A stretch of 64,000 nt of DNA, from the NCBI RefSeq assembly GCF_901000735.1, contig NC_081549.1, forward strand, positions 1 to 64,000, given 5' to 3'. This stretch comes from Corylus avellana. Its lineage: Eukaryota; Streptophyta; Magnoliopsida; Fagales; Betulaceae. Positions 33,080-44,892 of the stretch are shown here, piece by piece; the stretch's first letter is position 1; every line of letters begins with the position of its first letter. Made by a program: the position numbers and the translations under genes. Under the pieces are notes generated by a model, which saw only the letters and a list, made by a program, of their open reading frames with translations, had not been told where the DNA came from and did not search any database.

Positions 33080-36000
33080 TCACAAGTCTTCAATCCTTGG
33101 ATAAGGATAGTATTCTTGTGTGTCTTCATAGTAGGGATTTTGAAGGGGCTTTTGGAGAGGCTTCTGGGACGATGCAGATTTTTCGTCTTCTTCGTCGTTG
33201 TCAGAATCATCTTCGAGGGCAGCAAGAAGGGCTTTAATCTTCTTCTTTTTGGAAGAAGATTTCTTCTTGGAAGAGCTTGATGCAGTAGAAGGGGAAGAAA
33301 CAGGGGATATTTCCTTTTCTTCTTTTGGGGAGGAAAATATGCTGGGAGTAACCAAGAGTGGGGCTTTAGCCGTTAGTGGCAAAGCAGGGGCCTTGAGGGC
33401 TTGAGACATAGTTTTGACAGAGAGAACAATGTCATCAACTAGTGAGCATTTATCCCACCATTTGATAAACCATTGTCTTTGGATCTTGTCTTCTGAAAGG
33501 TGATATTTCCATTTCAGAATCCAAGGAATTTTGTATTTTATGACAAAATAAAGCATAGTTGGAAACTTAGAGCCATAAGAATCAACTTTGAAGTTGTTCT
33601 TAAATAACTGGAAAGCTTCAACTAATTGGAGAGGGAGGATGTCAGGGATAAGGCCAAATTGGTTCCACCATCTGGAGAACCAGAGGGGAAAGATACCAGT
33701 AAAATTCTTGTCAAAATTAACAAACCAGGAATGATCAAAGACAGAGGTTTGATAAAGTAAGAATTTGAACCAAGCATCGACATAATCATAATAAGTGCAG
33801 GGGATAGAAAATCCGTTAAGGGATTTTGCGACAGAGGGATGGTTACCCCATTCCTTTTCAGAGATAATCCGTTTGAAATAGACACTATGATAAAGTATCT
33901 TTTGTGGATTATTCCTATCAAGAATAGATTTGAAGGAGACAGAATCGGTCTGCTTTAAGACAGCATAATAGAAAGCCATATTTTTCTGAGGATGTTCAGG
34001 GATCCAATGAAAATTTGGGGGAAAATAGGAGAGGGCAATATCTCCGGCAGATTTAGAAGAAGTAGAACGATTAAGTTCAACAAAAAACAAGTTCTGGGAA
34101 TAAGGGAGAGTCATATAGGCAGACGTTTTATCATACCTTATGAAGGGATTTTTTGGTTTGTCAGAAAAGGGATCATAAGAGGAGGCAAGCGTACTTGAGT
34201 ACGACATTTGGGAATCAGGAAAGAAGGGAGCAAATCTGTTGGTTATGGAAACAGAGGAAATTGGCAGAGAAGAAGCAAGAGGGGACTCTGATTTTATAGT
34301 CAGAGGTTTTGAACCAATTTTTTCTTTATCATTTTTGCTAGCATAGTGGCACTGCAAAAATTCAAAATGAAAGTAATTAAAACCAAAATGGTTAAAACTT
34401 TTACAAAATATATGCAAAATAATGTCAAAATTATTTTTTGCAAAGCAGAAACAATAATATGCGCCATGTGCGGGGGATAGGTATGAACAAAGAATTATGG
34501 GAAAACACGACCGTCGGGGGGTGTTTAGGCAAGACAAGTATCTGATGGTAATAGGGTCCTTATCCAACTCTAGGTCTGAGGACTGCCTAAACTTAATATC
34601 CAACCTATTAACATCAATTTCAAATTTTGAAGCAAAAGGTATTTGAATATTAACATCAAATTTAACAGTTAAAACACAAATCTCGTCAACAGAGAATGGA
34701 TAAAGTAAAGCAAGAAAAGGCGTCCCAAGAATTACCCTTTCACCCATGTTTTTGACAAGAACAGTAGGAATATGAAAATGAATATTATCAAAACAGACAT
34801 AAGCATTGTTTAATTCAAAATCAATGTGCAATTTGCTTCCACTGGCTGAGTGCAACCGTTCTGTGGATTTTTCAAAATATTTGCTAGGAATGAATCATTC
34901 TTGAATGCAATTCAAATCAGAACCAGAATCAATCAAAGCAAAAACATCAAAAGCATAATCAGGAGAAATGGTAATTCTGACTTCTGAATACCATCTCGGA
35001 GGGACAATTTTACTGATCATACTGACAATCTTAACTTCATTGGACAAAGATTTATGACTGGATTCAGCCTCATCATCATGCTCAGTTGTTTCGTTATCAG
35101 AAACATTTTCAGGAAAGCATTGGTTAAGATTTAAAAGCAAAAGCTTTTGCTGTAAATCTTTGTTTTCAGAATTAACATCTTGCAAGGCAATTTGCAAGTT
35201 GACAATGTCTTTCTTGATGATACTAATCTCATGCTGCAAATCTGAGATAGTAACTACCTTGGATTTTTGTTTTGAAAATCGTTTCAAGGTGTCTTCAAGA
35301 GAGATTTTAGTGCCAACAGGTTTTTCAACATCTTTAATCATGAGTTTCTTAAGTTTTTTAAGATACTCTTCTTTTAAATCAGGGTTTTCAATTTTTGAAA
35401 TCAGGGTAAGAAGCAAATCTTCTTGTTCTTCTGATTTGGTCAGGACAGAACAAGTTTTTGGGTTGCAGCAAAATTCAGTACAACCAAAATTGACACAATT
35501 TGCAGAAATATCAGAAGCAGAGCGATATTCAGAATCAGAGGAGGATAGAAAATCATTATCAGAAGAATAATCAGAAAAGGCATTGTTTTGAAAAATTCTA
35601 AAGATTTTTTGCTTTTCATCGTCATTGATGTTTAAAGCATTAATTTCTTTTTTAATCTTTTTGGGAGGTTTTGAGCACTTGTCAGCATAGTGTCATGTTT
35701 CTCCACAATTGAAGCATTTATTTTTTGAAATGTATTTTTCAAATTTAGATTCTTTACTCCGTTTAGGAGGAGGTTTAGAAAATTTAGGTTTATTAAATTT
35801 TCTTTTCTTGTTACTATTGTAATATGGAGAGGGTGATTTCATGAAAGCTTTAGATTTCTTCATTTGCGTTCTGGAATGAGCAATAGGAGGTAATCCAAAC
35901 TGTTCACAGAAATTTCCCATTTCATACTTAGCTTTCTTGGCGTTCTTAAGTTGTTGTCTGATCATCTTTTGATCGATGCACATCTTAATACCAAGTTTTT

Positions 36001-36301
36001 TCACAGTTGAAAACAAATCACCATAAGTCAAATTTTCAAAATCAATGAAACCAGTGTCAGAACTGATCAATTCATCTTTAACTTTGTGAGCAAATAATGA
36101 AGGTAATCCGTCAATAAACTTTTCTTTCCAATAAGGTTTTTGACTATCAGGTCTAACCATGACACGGGAAAGAATGACATCTTGATACCATCTATAGTCA
36201 GACATAATAGGGCATCGAAGATTGTTTAAATAATCAGAAATACGAGAAGTGATATTGGAAGGAGTTCCGACAAAATGTTTGATAATTGTATAGATCAAGG
36301 A
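33080..36301 (-). pseudogene. Pararetroviral polyprotein remnant, right arm, 3' part
   Basis: Contains half of the coat-like region with zinc knuckle, the coiled coil (within 34895-35416), the protease (DSGS motif) and a 591-codon open frame 33080-34855 that in the left arm is split by a stop. The stops inside the knuckle and after the protease active site are shared with the left arm. Reverse transcriptase and RNase H are missing here too. Confidence 0.7.
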
Positions 36302-36306
36302 GTTAA

Positions 36307-37592
36307 TGTAACAACCTCATATTTCTCTTCTTTTATCTTGTAGATAAACACGAATGTTACGCTGAAATAATCTCATATAGCGGAAAAACTGTAATTATCA
36401 ATACAAAAAAATACTGTTAAAATACTTTTCTTTATACAAAAATACCCAAAGCTATGTCGTACAAGGCATTTATACAAATCTATCCGACAGTCTAAACTCT
36501 AGACAAAACTTAACCAACTTGGAATCTCTGTACATCTCAATATGAATCTCTAATCACAACTGCATAATTACCTTGATTTTCCATTCCTGCAAGCACTACA
36601 AAAAACTGTGAAGTAGTGAGTCAATTGATTTCCGACAATATAAATCATTGTTGAATCATATATAGCAAAATGCTAGACAAGTTATAAAACCACAAAAATC
36701 CGTATTATTGGATATCAATATCATACTCAGTAAGTAAGAATACTTACAGTTGGATTACATGAATGGATCATCAAAGGTAATTACTTGAAACCCGTTCTGC
36801 TGCAGTTGGTCCATACCCATAACAATCCCTTCACTGACTTTCTCTCTCTCTCTCTCTCTCTTGCCTAAACTCTCTTTCTTCCTCTTCAACTCTCTGTCTT
36901 AAATTTCCCATCTCACTCTCGGTTTCTCTTGTGTTCTTTCTTTCTTGTAGCGCTTGGTCTCGCCCTTTCTCTCTCTGTTCTGAGTAAACACTCTTAGAAA
37001 TAAGAAAGACCGAGTAAAAAGCGGAAGAAGGAAGAATATATGCAAGAGATGGGAGAGAAGATGAGTGGTGAAAATTGTGAAGGAGAAGAGTTCTATTTAT
37101 AGGAGAAAATCAAATACTATTCTACCTTCAATTTACAATTATACCCTTCATTTTACTATTTCACCAACCCTATACTATTCCACCAACCCTATACTATTTC
37201 ACCAACCCTATACTATTCCACCAACCCTATACTATTCTACATTCTTATTCTACCATCCTTATACCTACCATTTACTATCCTATTATTTCACCAATTATTA
37301 CAATCATACTCCAAATTATACCAATCAATCATCAATTATCATATCTCTTAAAACTCCCAATAAAATAATCAATATAAAATCATCATCATGATATAATAAC
37401 CTCAAATCAATATTCATTCCAATAATATTCATAAGATCTAATAAGTTCCTCAAGAATAAATATTATTACCTAATATCATCAATAAATATCTCAACCTCAA
37501 AGTAAATGCCATTACCTAATATGAATATTAATATAATCATAGCATCAATTTAATATCTCTAAAATAAGACTTTAAAAATCTGGGTTGCTACA
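36307..37592 (-). mobile_element. Arm-specific solo LTR, Ty3/gypsy-like (1286 bp)
   Basis: Absent from the left arm. Minus-strand ends are TGTAGCAACCCAG and GAGGTTGTTACA, with target duplication GTTAA (36302-36306, 37593-37597). TATA box complement at about 37093-37101. It shares a long block around the TATA region (about 36930-37170) with 31490-31720 of the other insertion, but the two differ outside it. They are related subfamilies or recombinants. Confidence 0.85.
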
Positions 37593-37597
37593 GTTAA

Positions 37598-39047
37598 CAC
37601 CATCAGGTTCACCCATACCAATTTGCTCATTGAAAATGGGTAATCCTTCTTCATCACTCTTTACTGCTTTCCTGATCTGATCTCTTCTTAGTTCAGTGAG
37701 ATAATTGTCCCACCAATTTCTAAGAGTACCAGAAAACCCAGTAGCAAGTAAATCCACAATATCAGCTTGGCTTTTGTTGTGATTAATGAGATAGGCATTA
37801 GCAACCATGGACATGTGATTCATCTTATTGAGCAGTTCTTGCTCAGACAAACCGTCAATATTTCATTCATACAATTTATCAGCAGAGACAGAGAATTGGG
37901 ATTGGAGAAACCTTTCCTCAAATTGTAAATCAGGATGAGTGGGTTTTGAATAAAAATTCTTTGTAAGATTAAAAGGTTTAGATCCGTCAAAGATCCTTTG
38001 GAGTTTTGGCTCCATTTCAATCTTACCAAAGTTTTGTTCAAGAATTCTGATGTCAGAATCAGTAGATTCTTGAGAAGAAGTTTCAGAATCAGAAGAAGAG
38101 ACTTTTTTGATCCCAAAGTTCTGTCCAGAAGAACTGGCACGAGCAGTAGTCAATTTAGAAAGCAATTTGTTGACTTTCTCAAGGTTCATTTGAGAAGTCA
38201 TTTTCAAACCAAAAAAATTTTTCAAATCAGGGAGAGAAATTAGGGGTTTTTCAATTTTTGAAGGAGCAGAGGAAACTTTTGGATTAGAAGAGAGAGAGAG
38301 GGAAGTTTCTCTTCGATACGGTCCAATTGTTGTCCTAAAATATGCAAAGATTGGGCACGAAAATTGTTTTGTTTGATAATTTTCCTATCGTTATTAATAG
38401 GATCCTTATCATGGGTTTTGAAAGGAGAACATTTAACAACAATTTAGTTAACATCAAGAAGAGTGTTTTCAATAGGAGGATGTGTAGATCTGATAACAGA
38501 TTTATCCTCTTTGGTAAAACTCTTTTTGACAACATTCAAAACATTATCAACAGGGAAATGTTTTTGAAGATAATCAAAAAACAGAATGTGTTTTTGGGGC
38601 TTAATCATCATCTCAGTCCATTTGACCTTGATGAGTTTTTGTTCCTTTTCAGAATATTTGGCACGGTAAGCATGCCGTAAAGCACGATTTTCTTTTGAAC
38701 TGAAATCTTTGGACAAAGCAGGCCAATCAATAACAGAAAAGAAATCTTTGACAGTAGCAATAAGAACATTACACAGATGATGAGTAGCGGGAAGAGGAGC
38801 ATTAAAATCAGAAGCAGAAGGAGAAACAGATCCACCTTCGTCATCCGTTTGGGGATGATTTCTAGTAGAATAAAAAGCAGAAGAAACTTGAGAATCGCTA
38901 GAAATTCCTTTGAGTTTCAAATCAGGGTTAACAACAGGACAAAGAGGAGGAGGAGCATTAAGGGACTCATCCACATCTTTATCACGACGTCGAAATCCTT
39001 CTGAGGTTGTGGAACGAGCAAAAGAATTCCTTCGTTCGTCGAAATCC
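37598..39047 (-). pseudogene. Pararetroviral polyprotein remnant, right arm, 5' part
   Basis: Carries the N-terminal charged domain (38444-38974), the same (CT)n frameshift, and the coat-like start. In this arm a TGA at 37863-37865 interrupts the frame where the left arm has a sense codon. The stop found in the left arm about 22 nt downstream is absent (sense codon at 37839-37841). Confidence 0.68.
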
Positions 39048-39049
39048 TA

Positions 39050-39753
39050 CTGTACAGGATTACTGTTCAGACGCACTATTCACTTCACTGTTCAAGTTTT
39101 GTCTGCCAACACTACAGTGCCGACAGCAACTGTTCAAGATTGATAACTTTTACTATTTCAAATTGGCGCCAGACTTGCCTCTACTGTTCACATGTGACCG
39201 TACTGACGCGGCATCTGCTTTCATGATTATATTTTGTTTTATGCAATGTAATTAGCCTATATAATAGGCTCCCCTCCCCCATTGTAAGGCAGAGTTTTTT
39301 CTAGAGGTTTTCGGAGATTCCAAAGCTCTTCCTCAGAAACTTTCTTGCCATTCCCCTGTCTTGTCTTCTATTCTCCCTGTCTTTTACTTCAGTAAGTCCT
39401 AACACTTACTCTTGTAAGCCTATCAATCTGTAACGATTATCTGTCTAAAATCTATAATGATTTTAAGCTTTTTATCAAGCTTTGTTTATCTTATCAACTG
39501 TCTTTAATTTCAGTTTTATATCTTGATTATTCAACTGTCATTACCACCTTCTTGGACGGTTTTACTACTTTTGATTTAAATTATCTTATTGCATATACAT
39601 CACTGTCCCCTATCCCCTGCATTTATATGCATACTGCGCTTCCTCCCCCTCTGTTGTTTGGTATCAAAGCCATAAGAGTTCCGATCTCTTTGCTGCTTGA
39701 TGTACACCCTGCTCTCCTTTGACCCCCCTGAGTATTGTCTTATTCTTCTCCTC
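39050..39753 (+). repeat. Opposed copy of the pararetroviral non-coding region, right arm
   Basis: Partner of 3222-3926. TATATAA at 39258-39264 and the mutated tRNA-Met site at 39659-39671. It is transcriptionally divergent from the coding remnant. Confidence 0.85.
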
Positions 39754-40145
39754 TTTACCTATATATATATATATAGTATATCGTAATTTTCACACAAAGG
39801 TGAATTGCAATAGTACTACTTATTGAAATATTATTTTATGTTTAATAACTCAAAGCATTAATGTAGTGAACATTTATTTAATTGAAGATTTAGTCATATT
39901 TTGCTACATTTGCATACTTCATCTATTGTGATTCTTAATTGAACAAATTTCTCAGACTAGTTTGAACAAGTTCAGTTTCACCTTGGTGTTCTGAACCTTG
40001 ATTTGGTACTCCGAACTGAGAAACCGTATGCTATTACTGATTCAAGCAGTGCGGAAGAAAATACTATATACAAGTCTTGACAACTTGAGCAATATGTTTA
40101 TGTGAATGAGCATAGCGAATAATATTAAGTAAATGTTTCCTAACA

Positions 40146-42286
40146 GGGGAAGAGCGTTTTCATTCAGCTAATAAGACTCGTGTTGTGACACTGATGACTG
40201 AACTTACTACCATGAAATTTGATGGCAGATATGGGGATGCATGAGCATATCCTTGAAATGAAAAATCTATCTTCTAAATTGAAGGCTCTTGAGATGAATG
40301 TGGATTAGTTCTTTCTTGTGTAAATTATCTTGAATTCCTTACCTCAGTTTGGGCTATTTTAATTCATTACAACACTATTACAGATAAGTGAAATGTAAAT
40401 GAATTGGCTAGTATGCTTATTCAATAAGAGGCAAGGCTTAAGCAACAAGAATATCATCTAGTTCACCTTGTAAATCAAGGAGCCCGAAAGAAGCTTAAAT
40501 TGGGCAAAACGATAGAGTCAACTATAGTTAGTGGACATCCTTAAGCAATTGAGGTTCATGAAAAGAGATAAAATAGTGCCAATTTTTGTAGAAAGTTTTG
40601 GCATGTTGAGAAAGATTGACACAAGCTTAATTATGACATGGTTCCAAAATAGAGGTAATCATTTAGCTTGTGTATGTTTCGAATCAAATCTCACTGAAGT
40701 TCCTTCCTATACTTGGTGGATTGACTAAGGTTATATTGTTTATATTTTTAATTCGATCCATGGCTTTCTTTTTCGTTTGTTTCTAGATATTGGTTATTGT
40801 CTAGATTTGTTTTCAGACACTTATGTTCCTTTTATTTCTCGAATTTGGTTTCTTTGTGCAAACTTTATCTTGATGGCTATTACTTTAAATTCGGTAATAA
40901 AAGATTCAATTTATTTTATTTTATTTGTTTAAAAAAAATGATAAGTTTAGTCTTATGCAATGTCGAAAAATGATAGAAACCGTATGCTTCTATTGTAAGA
41001 AACTTGATGTATAGAGAGACTTGCACTATTCCAGACATCAATTTTGCAGTTGGTATGTTGGGCAGATACCAAAATGATCCTAAAATGAATCATTAGAAAG
41101 CTGCAAAGAATTGATGAGGTACTTGTGAGGATTAAAAGATTTTATGCTCATTTTTAAGAGGTCTAATTATTTTGAGATGATTGATTACTCTAATTCAGAC
41201 TCTACTGAATTTGTGGTATGCTTTGAGGCCACATTTCATTTATTACGGTTGCATAAATTTATCTTAGGACTTGGAGTTGTCGACACTATGGCCAAGTCGC
41301 TGAGAATTTATTGTGATAATTATGCATTTATATTTTCCTCGAACAACTACAAATATTCTAAAGATGCTATAAGCATATGAAGCTTAAATATTTTGTCATT
41401 AAGGAGAAAATTCAGAAACGACGAGTGTTTATAGAATATATTAATAAAGAGCTCATAATTGCTGATCCATTAAAGGGTTAGCAACAAAGACATTAAGGAA
41501 CATGTTAACATAATGAGCCTTGATTGTAACCCATAATGCCCATAATGTTTATGGAATGCATAATGTTTATTTATGTTATTAGACACTTTTGAAATCTCAT
41601 TAAATATGCTTCTGATTTTCCTGTTTTCCATTTTGTACGTATATATAAGATTGGATGAATGACAACAGAGATAGTCTTTGAAAAAAGACATTTTTGTGGA
41701 CCATTTTTAGACACTTCTCATTTATGAACCATGATTGAACAGGTTGCTAGTGTTGTGGTACATGGAAGGGACTATGTCGTCTTTTCATGTACAACCGCCA
41801 TGACTCTCACTAGTAGGTTATTTAATTATGGTATTTAGGATTACTAAATTAAAGTAAGAATGGATTAAAATTTTGTGCACCTAATGTTAACCTCATTGAG
41901 TCTAAAACAATATTAGTCATATGGGCCAAGTGGGAGAATATAAGAATTTAATGTCCCACGTGACATAGCACATATGAGTATTTATTAGACTCCTTAAGTT
42001 ATAAGATTATTTAATCTTAATCCTTAATAAACGGTTGGTTAATTAATTAAAAGAAGTGGTTTCCGATTGAATTTACTCTTACTTTAAAGGGAAGTTGAGT
42101 TATAAAGGAATAAAGGAAACCCGTCCTCTCTCTGCCCTATACATGTACTCAATTTTCATCATCTGTGTGTATCTTAAGTGGGTCAAGCGAGAGAAACCGA
42201 TTTCTGGTGTTTATGCTTTCAAAAGAAGAGTTAAAAGAAGCAATGGATTATGGTATGTTTCTTGTTATTAATTTATTGTGAAATTC
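40146..42286 (+). mobile_element. Decayed Ty1/copia retrotransposon (right-arm copy)
   Basis: Plus-strand partner of 690-2830: gag-like region from about 40146 (KFDGRYG, then LKALEMNVD), knuckle/protease remnant 40531-40728, RNase H remnant 41144-41380, purine tract AAGTGGGAGAAT at about 41928-41939, then LTR-like sequence. Every frame is broken. Confidence 0.75.
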
Positions 42287-42975
42287 ATAATAGCTAAGAT
42301 CTTGTAAGTTATAGTATGTTATGTCAATTTCATGTTTTACATGATCTACTGAAGGCGACGAGTTGGACAAGTTGGGTTGTCAGCTCTTTGGAAGTTTGGA
42401 ACCCTCACGGCACCTTCAACACAAGCCTGATGGTTTATAGAATTGGGTTGATTTTTGGGGTTCTTGCTTTCTTGACAACTGAGAAGTCTCGCTCACCAAA
42501 GAAATGCACTTCCCTGCAAGCCGGAGGCCTTTTAATGAGTGTAACAACTTGGAGCAATATTACTGCTTAGGAATTGGTGGAAATGGATCCTCTCCATTTC
42601 AAGTGAAATGGAGAGGATCCTTCTCCGGAATTGGTGGGGCTGCTAGTTTCTCTTGGATATATGTGTGGAATAATAAATAAATCGACACTTGGGGCAACAC
42701 CTACACCTGGAGATCTGACCACAAATTTAACAATGGCTATGAATTTAACAAAGGGAACTCAGGTTTTAACTTGTTCAAGAAAGTTGGCTTGAAAAGAGAC
42801 GTCCTCTACCCTCACAAACGGCGTCAAGTCCACCTTTCACAAATATTTCCTTTATCTCTTTAAATCCAATTAAAACGTTGTCAATAGATTAAAAGATTTC
42901 TTTGTTCATTTTGGATTGTTGGTTGATTTTTTACAGCAGGTATGCTGTTGCTTTTTCTACAGCACCTCCTAAGCA
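42287..42975. other. Unrecognised degenerate fragment (right-arm copy)
   Basis: Partner of 1-689 with the same 36-bp palindrome. On the plus strand a frame 42316-42570 is open but I do not recognise it. The inverted duplication ends at 42975 as far as this window shows. Confidence 0.4.
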
Positions 42976-43011
42976 TGATCCCTGCAAAATGCGCATGGAA
43001 GGTTTAATATA

Positions 43012-43182
43012 GAGATATGCTACAATGCAATATAATGCTCACATTTGGCCCATATTTAGTGAAAGAGAGAAGATTGAAATTCAAATTTCAAATTTCAATC
43101 CTCCCTTTCATGTGATTGTCCATCTGCCACGTCACTAAAAATGGGCCAAATGTGTGCATTATATTGTACTAAAGCATTTCTC
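43012..43182. mobile_element. MULE-type MITE (171 bp)
   Basis: Terminal inverted repeats of about 42 bp (GAGATATGCT...ACATTTGGCCCAT against its complement at the other end) flanked by the 9-bp duplication TTTAATATA (43003-43011, 43183-43191). It lies just outside the palindrome edge. Confidence 0.88.
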
Positions 43183-43225
43183 TTTAATATATCAATCTAG
43201 AAATAATCTTGTCCAACACCAGTTT

Positions 43226-43301
43226 GAAGTCTTATGTTCATTAATTAAGGAATAGCGATTCCCGAAGTCTTATGTTCATTAATTAAGGAATAGCGATTCC
43301 C
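43226..43301 (+). repeat. Two perfect 38-bp tandem units
   Basis: The unit beginning GAAGTCTTATG and ending GCGATTCCC is repeated head to tail without change. The flanking string TTTAATATATCAATCTAG also occurs on both sides (43183-43200 and about 43311-43328). Confidence 0.95.
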
Positions 43302-43545
43302 AGGCTTAAGGTTTAATATATCAATCTAGGCCGGAAGAAATTTTGTAAAATTATTGTCTTTGGAGGGTTGATGATGGGGAAAGCATAAACAAATGGAAGG
43401 ATAGACAGAACAAATCCACAAACCACTGAGCAGTCGAGCAAGAGCTGGGACAAAGATAAAAATGACAGCAGTTATTTGACGATTCCCTCAACCAAACCAG
43501 TTGACAGACTATTACAGTCCCAAGATTGAAGAAAATATAAGACAT

Positions 43546-44478
43546 TCAAGAATTGCTGAAACTGGTGGCAATAGGGATGACCACAACAAGAATGAGCACA
43601 AGGAGAAGTATCAAACCGGCACACATCCACTTCCTGCTGTTCCTCTGGTACCCCACTGCTGTCTTAAGATCTTTGGTACCATCCTTGACATAGTGCGCAG
43701 CATTCATGACATGGTGCTCAATGTCGTCCATCTGCTCAGCCTGCGCCTCCACCATCACGGCCATATCCAGAAACACCTGATGCAGCTCCAGCAGGCTCTT
43801 CTCAATCTCCTTGGCCGCATCATGCCTATCCTGTATCTCCACCACCGTCTCTAGCACCTTCCCCCTTCCGTGCTCCTGCACCGCCCTTCCCAGAAACTCC
43901 TCGCCTCCGTTAGATATGATCTTATCTATAACCTCCTCGTCGGGGTACTCCCCCGTCACGGTGAAGTAGCGTCTGCCCACCGTGTCCTTGTACTCGGACA
44001 TCATTCTTTGCCTCAGCCCCTGGAAGTCCATCATAAGTTCTTTGAGCTTCTTGCGCAGCCCGTTGGTGACTGCAATCCTGGTCCTGTAAATCGGGGTGCC
44101 TTCTTTGTAGCCTGAGAGCCTCTTATTAGCGACGTTGGCGCGATCCATTTCTTCAAGTTGAGAGCGGATGGTCCTGGCCTTCTTGAGCACTGTGAGTATG
44201 TCCCCGTTGATACTGTTGCGCAAGGATTTCAAGACCTCGGGCTTGTGAAGGGATTTGCTCTCCTCGTTGGCTTGCTGTAGTTTGCCCAGAATGTCCCGGA
44301 GTAGGGCCATCTCCTTCTTCACCTTCTCGGCCTCTTCCAGGAAGAGACCAAGGTCGCTGTCCATGTAGGTTGTGGAAGATGCCATCTCTAAATCTCCGGC
44401 TTCCAGATCCACATCCTTCACGGCCGCTTTCTTTAAATCCACATAGTTGGTGAAGGATTTGGTCATAAGGTCGTTCAT
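43546..44478 (-). CDS. SYP111: Cytokinesis syntaxin of the KNOLLE (SYP111) type
   Basis: An uninterrupted frame of 310 codons, the usual length for KNOLLE. It begins MNDLMTKSF..YVDLKKAA, as in Arabidopsis SYP111, and includes the NGLRKKLKELMMDFQGLRQRM block of the Habc domain. The Qa-SNARE motif is at about residues 218-283 with the zero-layer Gln near 234 (LLELHQVFLDMAVMVE). A C-terminal membrane anchor starts at Trp284. The family member acts at the forming cell plate, where it pairs with SNAP33-type and VAMP partners to fuse Golgi-derived vesicles during cytokinesis, with KEULE as Sec1 partner. KNOLLE rather than SYP112 is indicated by the MASS segment, the YFTVTGE block and overall similarity. 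The coding region has no intron. Nearby MSA motifs fit M-phase expression. Confidence 0.96.
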   Translation of the reverse strand: MNDLMTKSFTNYVDLKKAAVKDVDLEAGDLEMASSTTYMDSDLGLFLEEAEKVKKEMALLRDILGKLQQANEESKSLHKPEVLKSLRNSINGDILTVLKKARTIRSQLEEMDRANVANKRLSGYKEGTPIYRTRIAVTNGLRKKLKELMMDFQGLRQRMMSEYKDTVGRRYFTVTGEYPDEEVIDKIISNGGEEFLGRAVQEHGRGKVLETVVEIQDRHDAAKEIEKSLLELHQVFLDMAVMVEAQAEQMDDIEHHVMNAAHYVKDGTKDLKTAVGYQRNSRKWMCAGLILLLVLILVVVIPIATSFSNS

Positions 44479-44514
44479 GTTTTTATCCTTTTAACTTGAA
44501 AATTAAGATATATC

Positions 44515-44677
44515 CTATAAATGAACCAGGAACAAATTAGATTTACCCTAAAAAAATCTCCGTTAATAAAATAAATTGATCCCGAAACACTTGAACATTA
44601 ATCTTGAATGACGCAAAATAAGAAGATTCCTTTTCGAAGTAAATGTAGTTATGCAACTCGGATGGGAGAATGCTTAC
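44515..44677 (-). other. Predicted 5' UTR intron of the KNOLLE gene
   Basis: On the minus strand a good donor (AAAG|GTAAGC, at 44678/44677) lies upstream of the ATG, and acceptors TTATAG| (exon from 44514) or TTTTTTAG| (exon from 44547) lie just before it. The choice of acceptor is uncertain. A (GA)n run (44715-44734) would be in the 5' leader. Confidence 0.45.
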
Positions 44678-44830
44678 CTTTCTCTGCAATCAGCTTACTT
44701 CCCAGTTGGAGATCAGAGAGAGAGAGAGAGAGAGGATTTGGAAACAAATCTAATAAAGAAGAAGATGTCAGGACCTTTTCAGTAGAAATACTAGCTTAGC
44801 TGATTACCTGTTTTATCTAATCGCTGTGGA

Positions 44831-44892
44831 TTAACGGCTATATGCTTTTGAAACTACAACACAAAAGTAGCCGTTGTACTTTTCAACGGCTA
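44831..44892 (-). promoter_or_regulatory. Cluster of three MSA-like (AACGGCTA) motifs
   Basis: TTAACGGCTA (44831-44840), the reverse-oriented TAGCCGTT (44868-44875) and CAACGGCTA (44884-44892) contain the AACGG core plus the YYA tail of the mitosis-specific activator element bound by three-repeat MYB (MYB3R) factors. They lie about 350-415 bp upstream of the KNOLLE start codon. KNOLLE is a known G2/M gene of this class. Confidence 0.75.

Larger units (their letters stand above)
32165..39753 (-). mobile_element. Right-arm copy of the pararetrovirus-like element, split by an LTR
   Basis: Same arrangement as 3222-9521 in reverse: non-coding region 32165-32867 (minus), coding 33080-39047 (minus), and the oppositely oriented non-coding copy 39050-39753 (plus). 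A solo LTR at 36307-37592 cuts the coat-protein-like region. Primer-site motifs are at 32247-32259 (complement, intact) and 39659-39671 (one change). Confidence 0.72.
24431..42975. repeat. Right arm of the inverted duplication
   Basis: Reverse complement of 15362-1. The extra length is explained by two LTR-type insertions, 30183-32076 and 36307-37592, each with its own target duplication. Beyond 42975 the sequence has no partner in the window. Confidence 0.97.
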
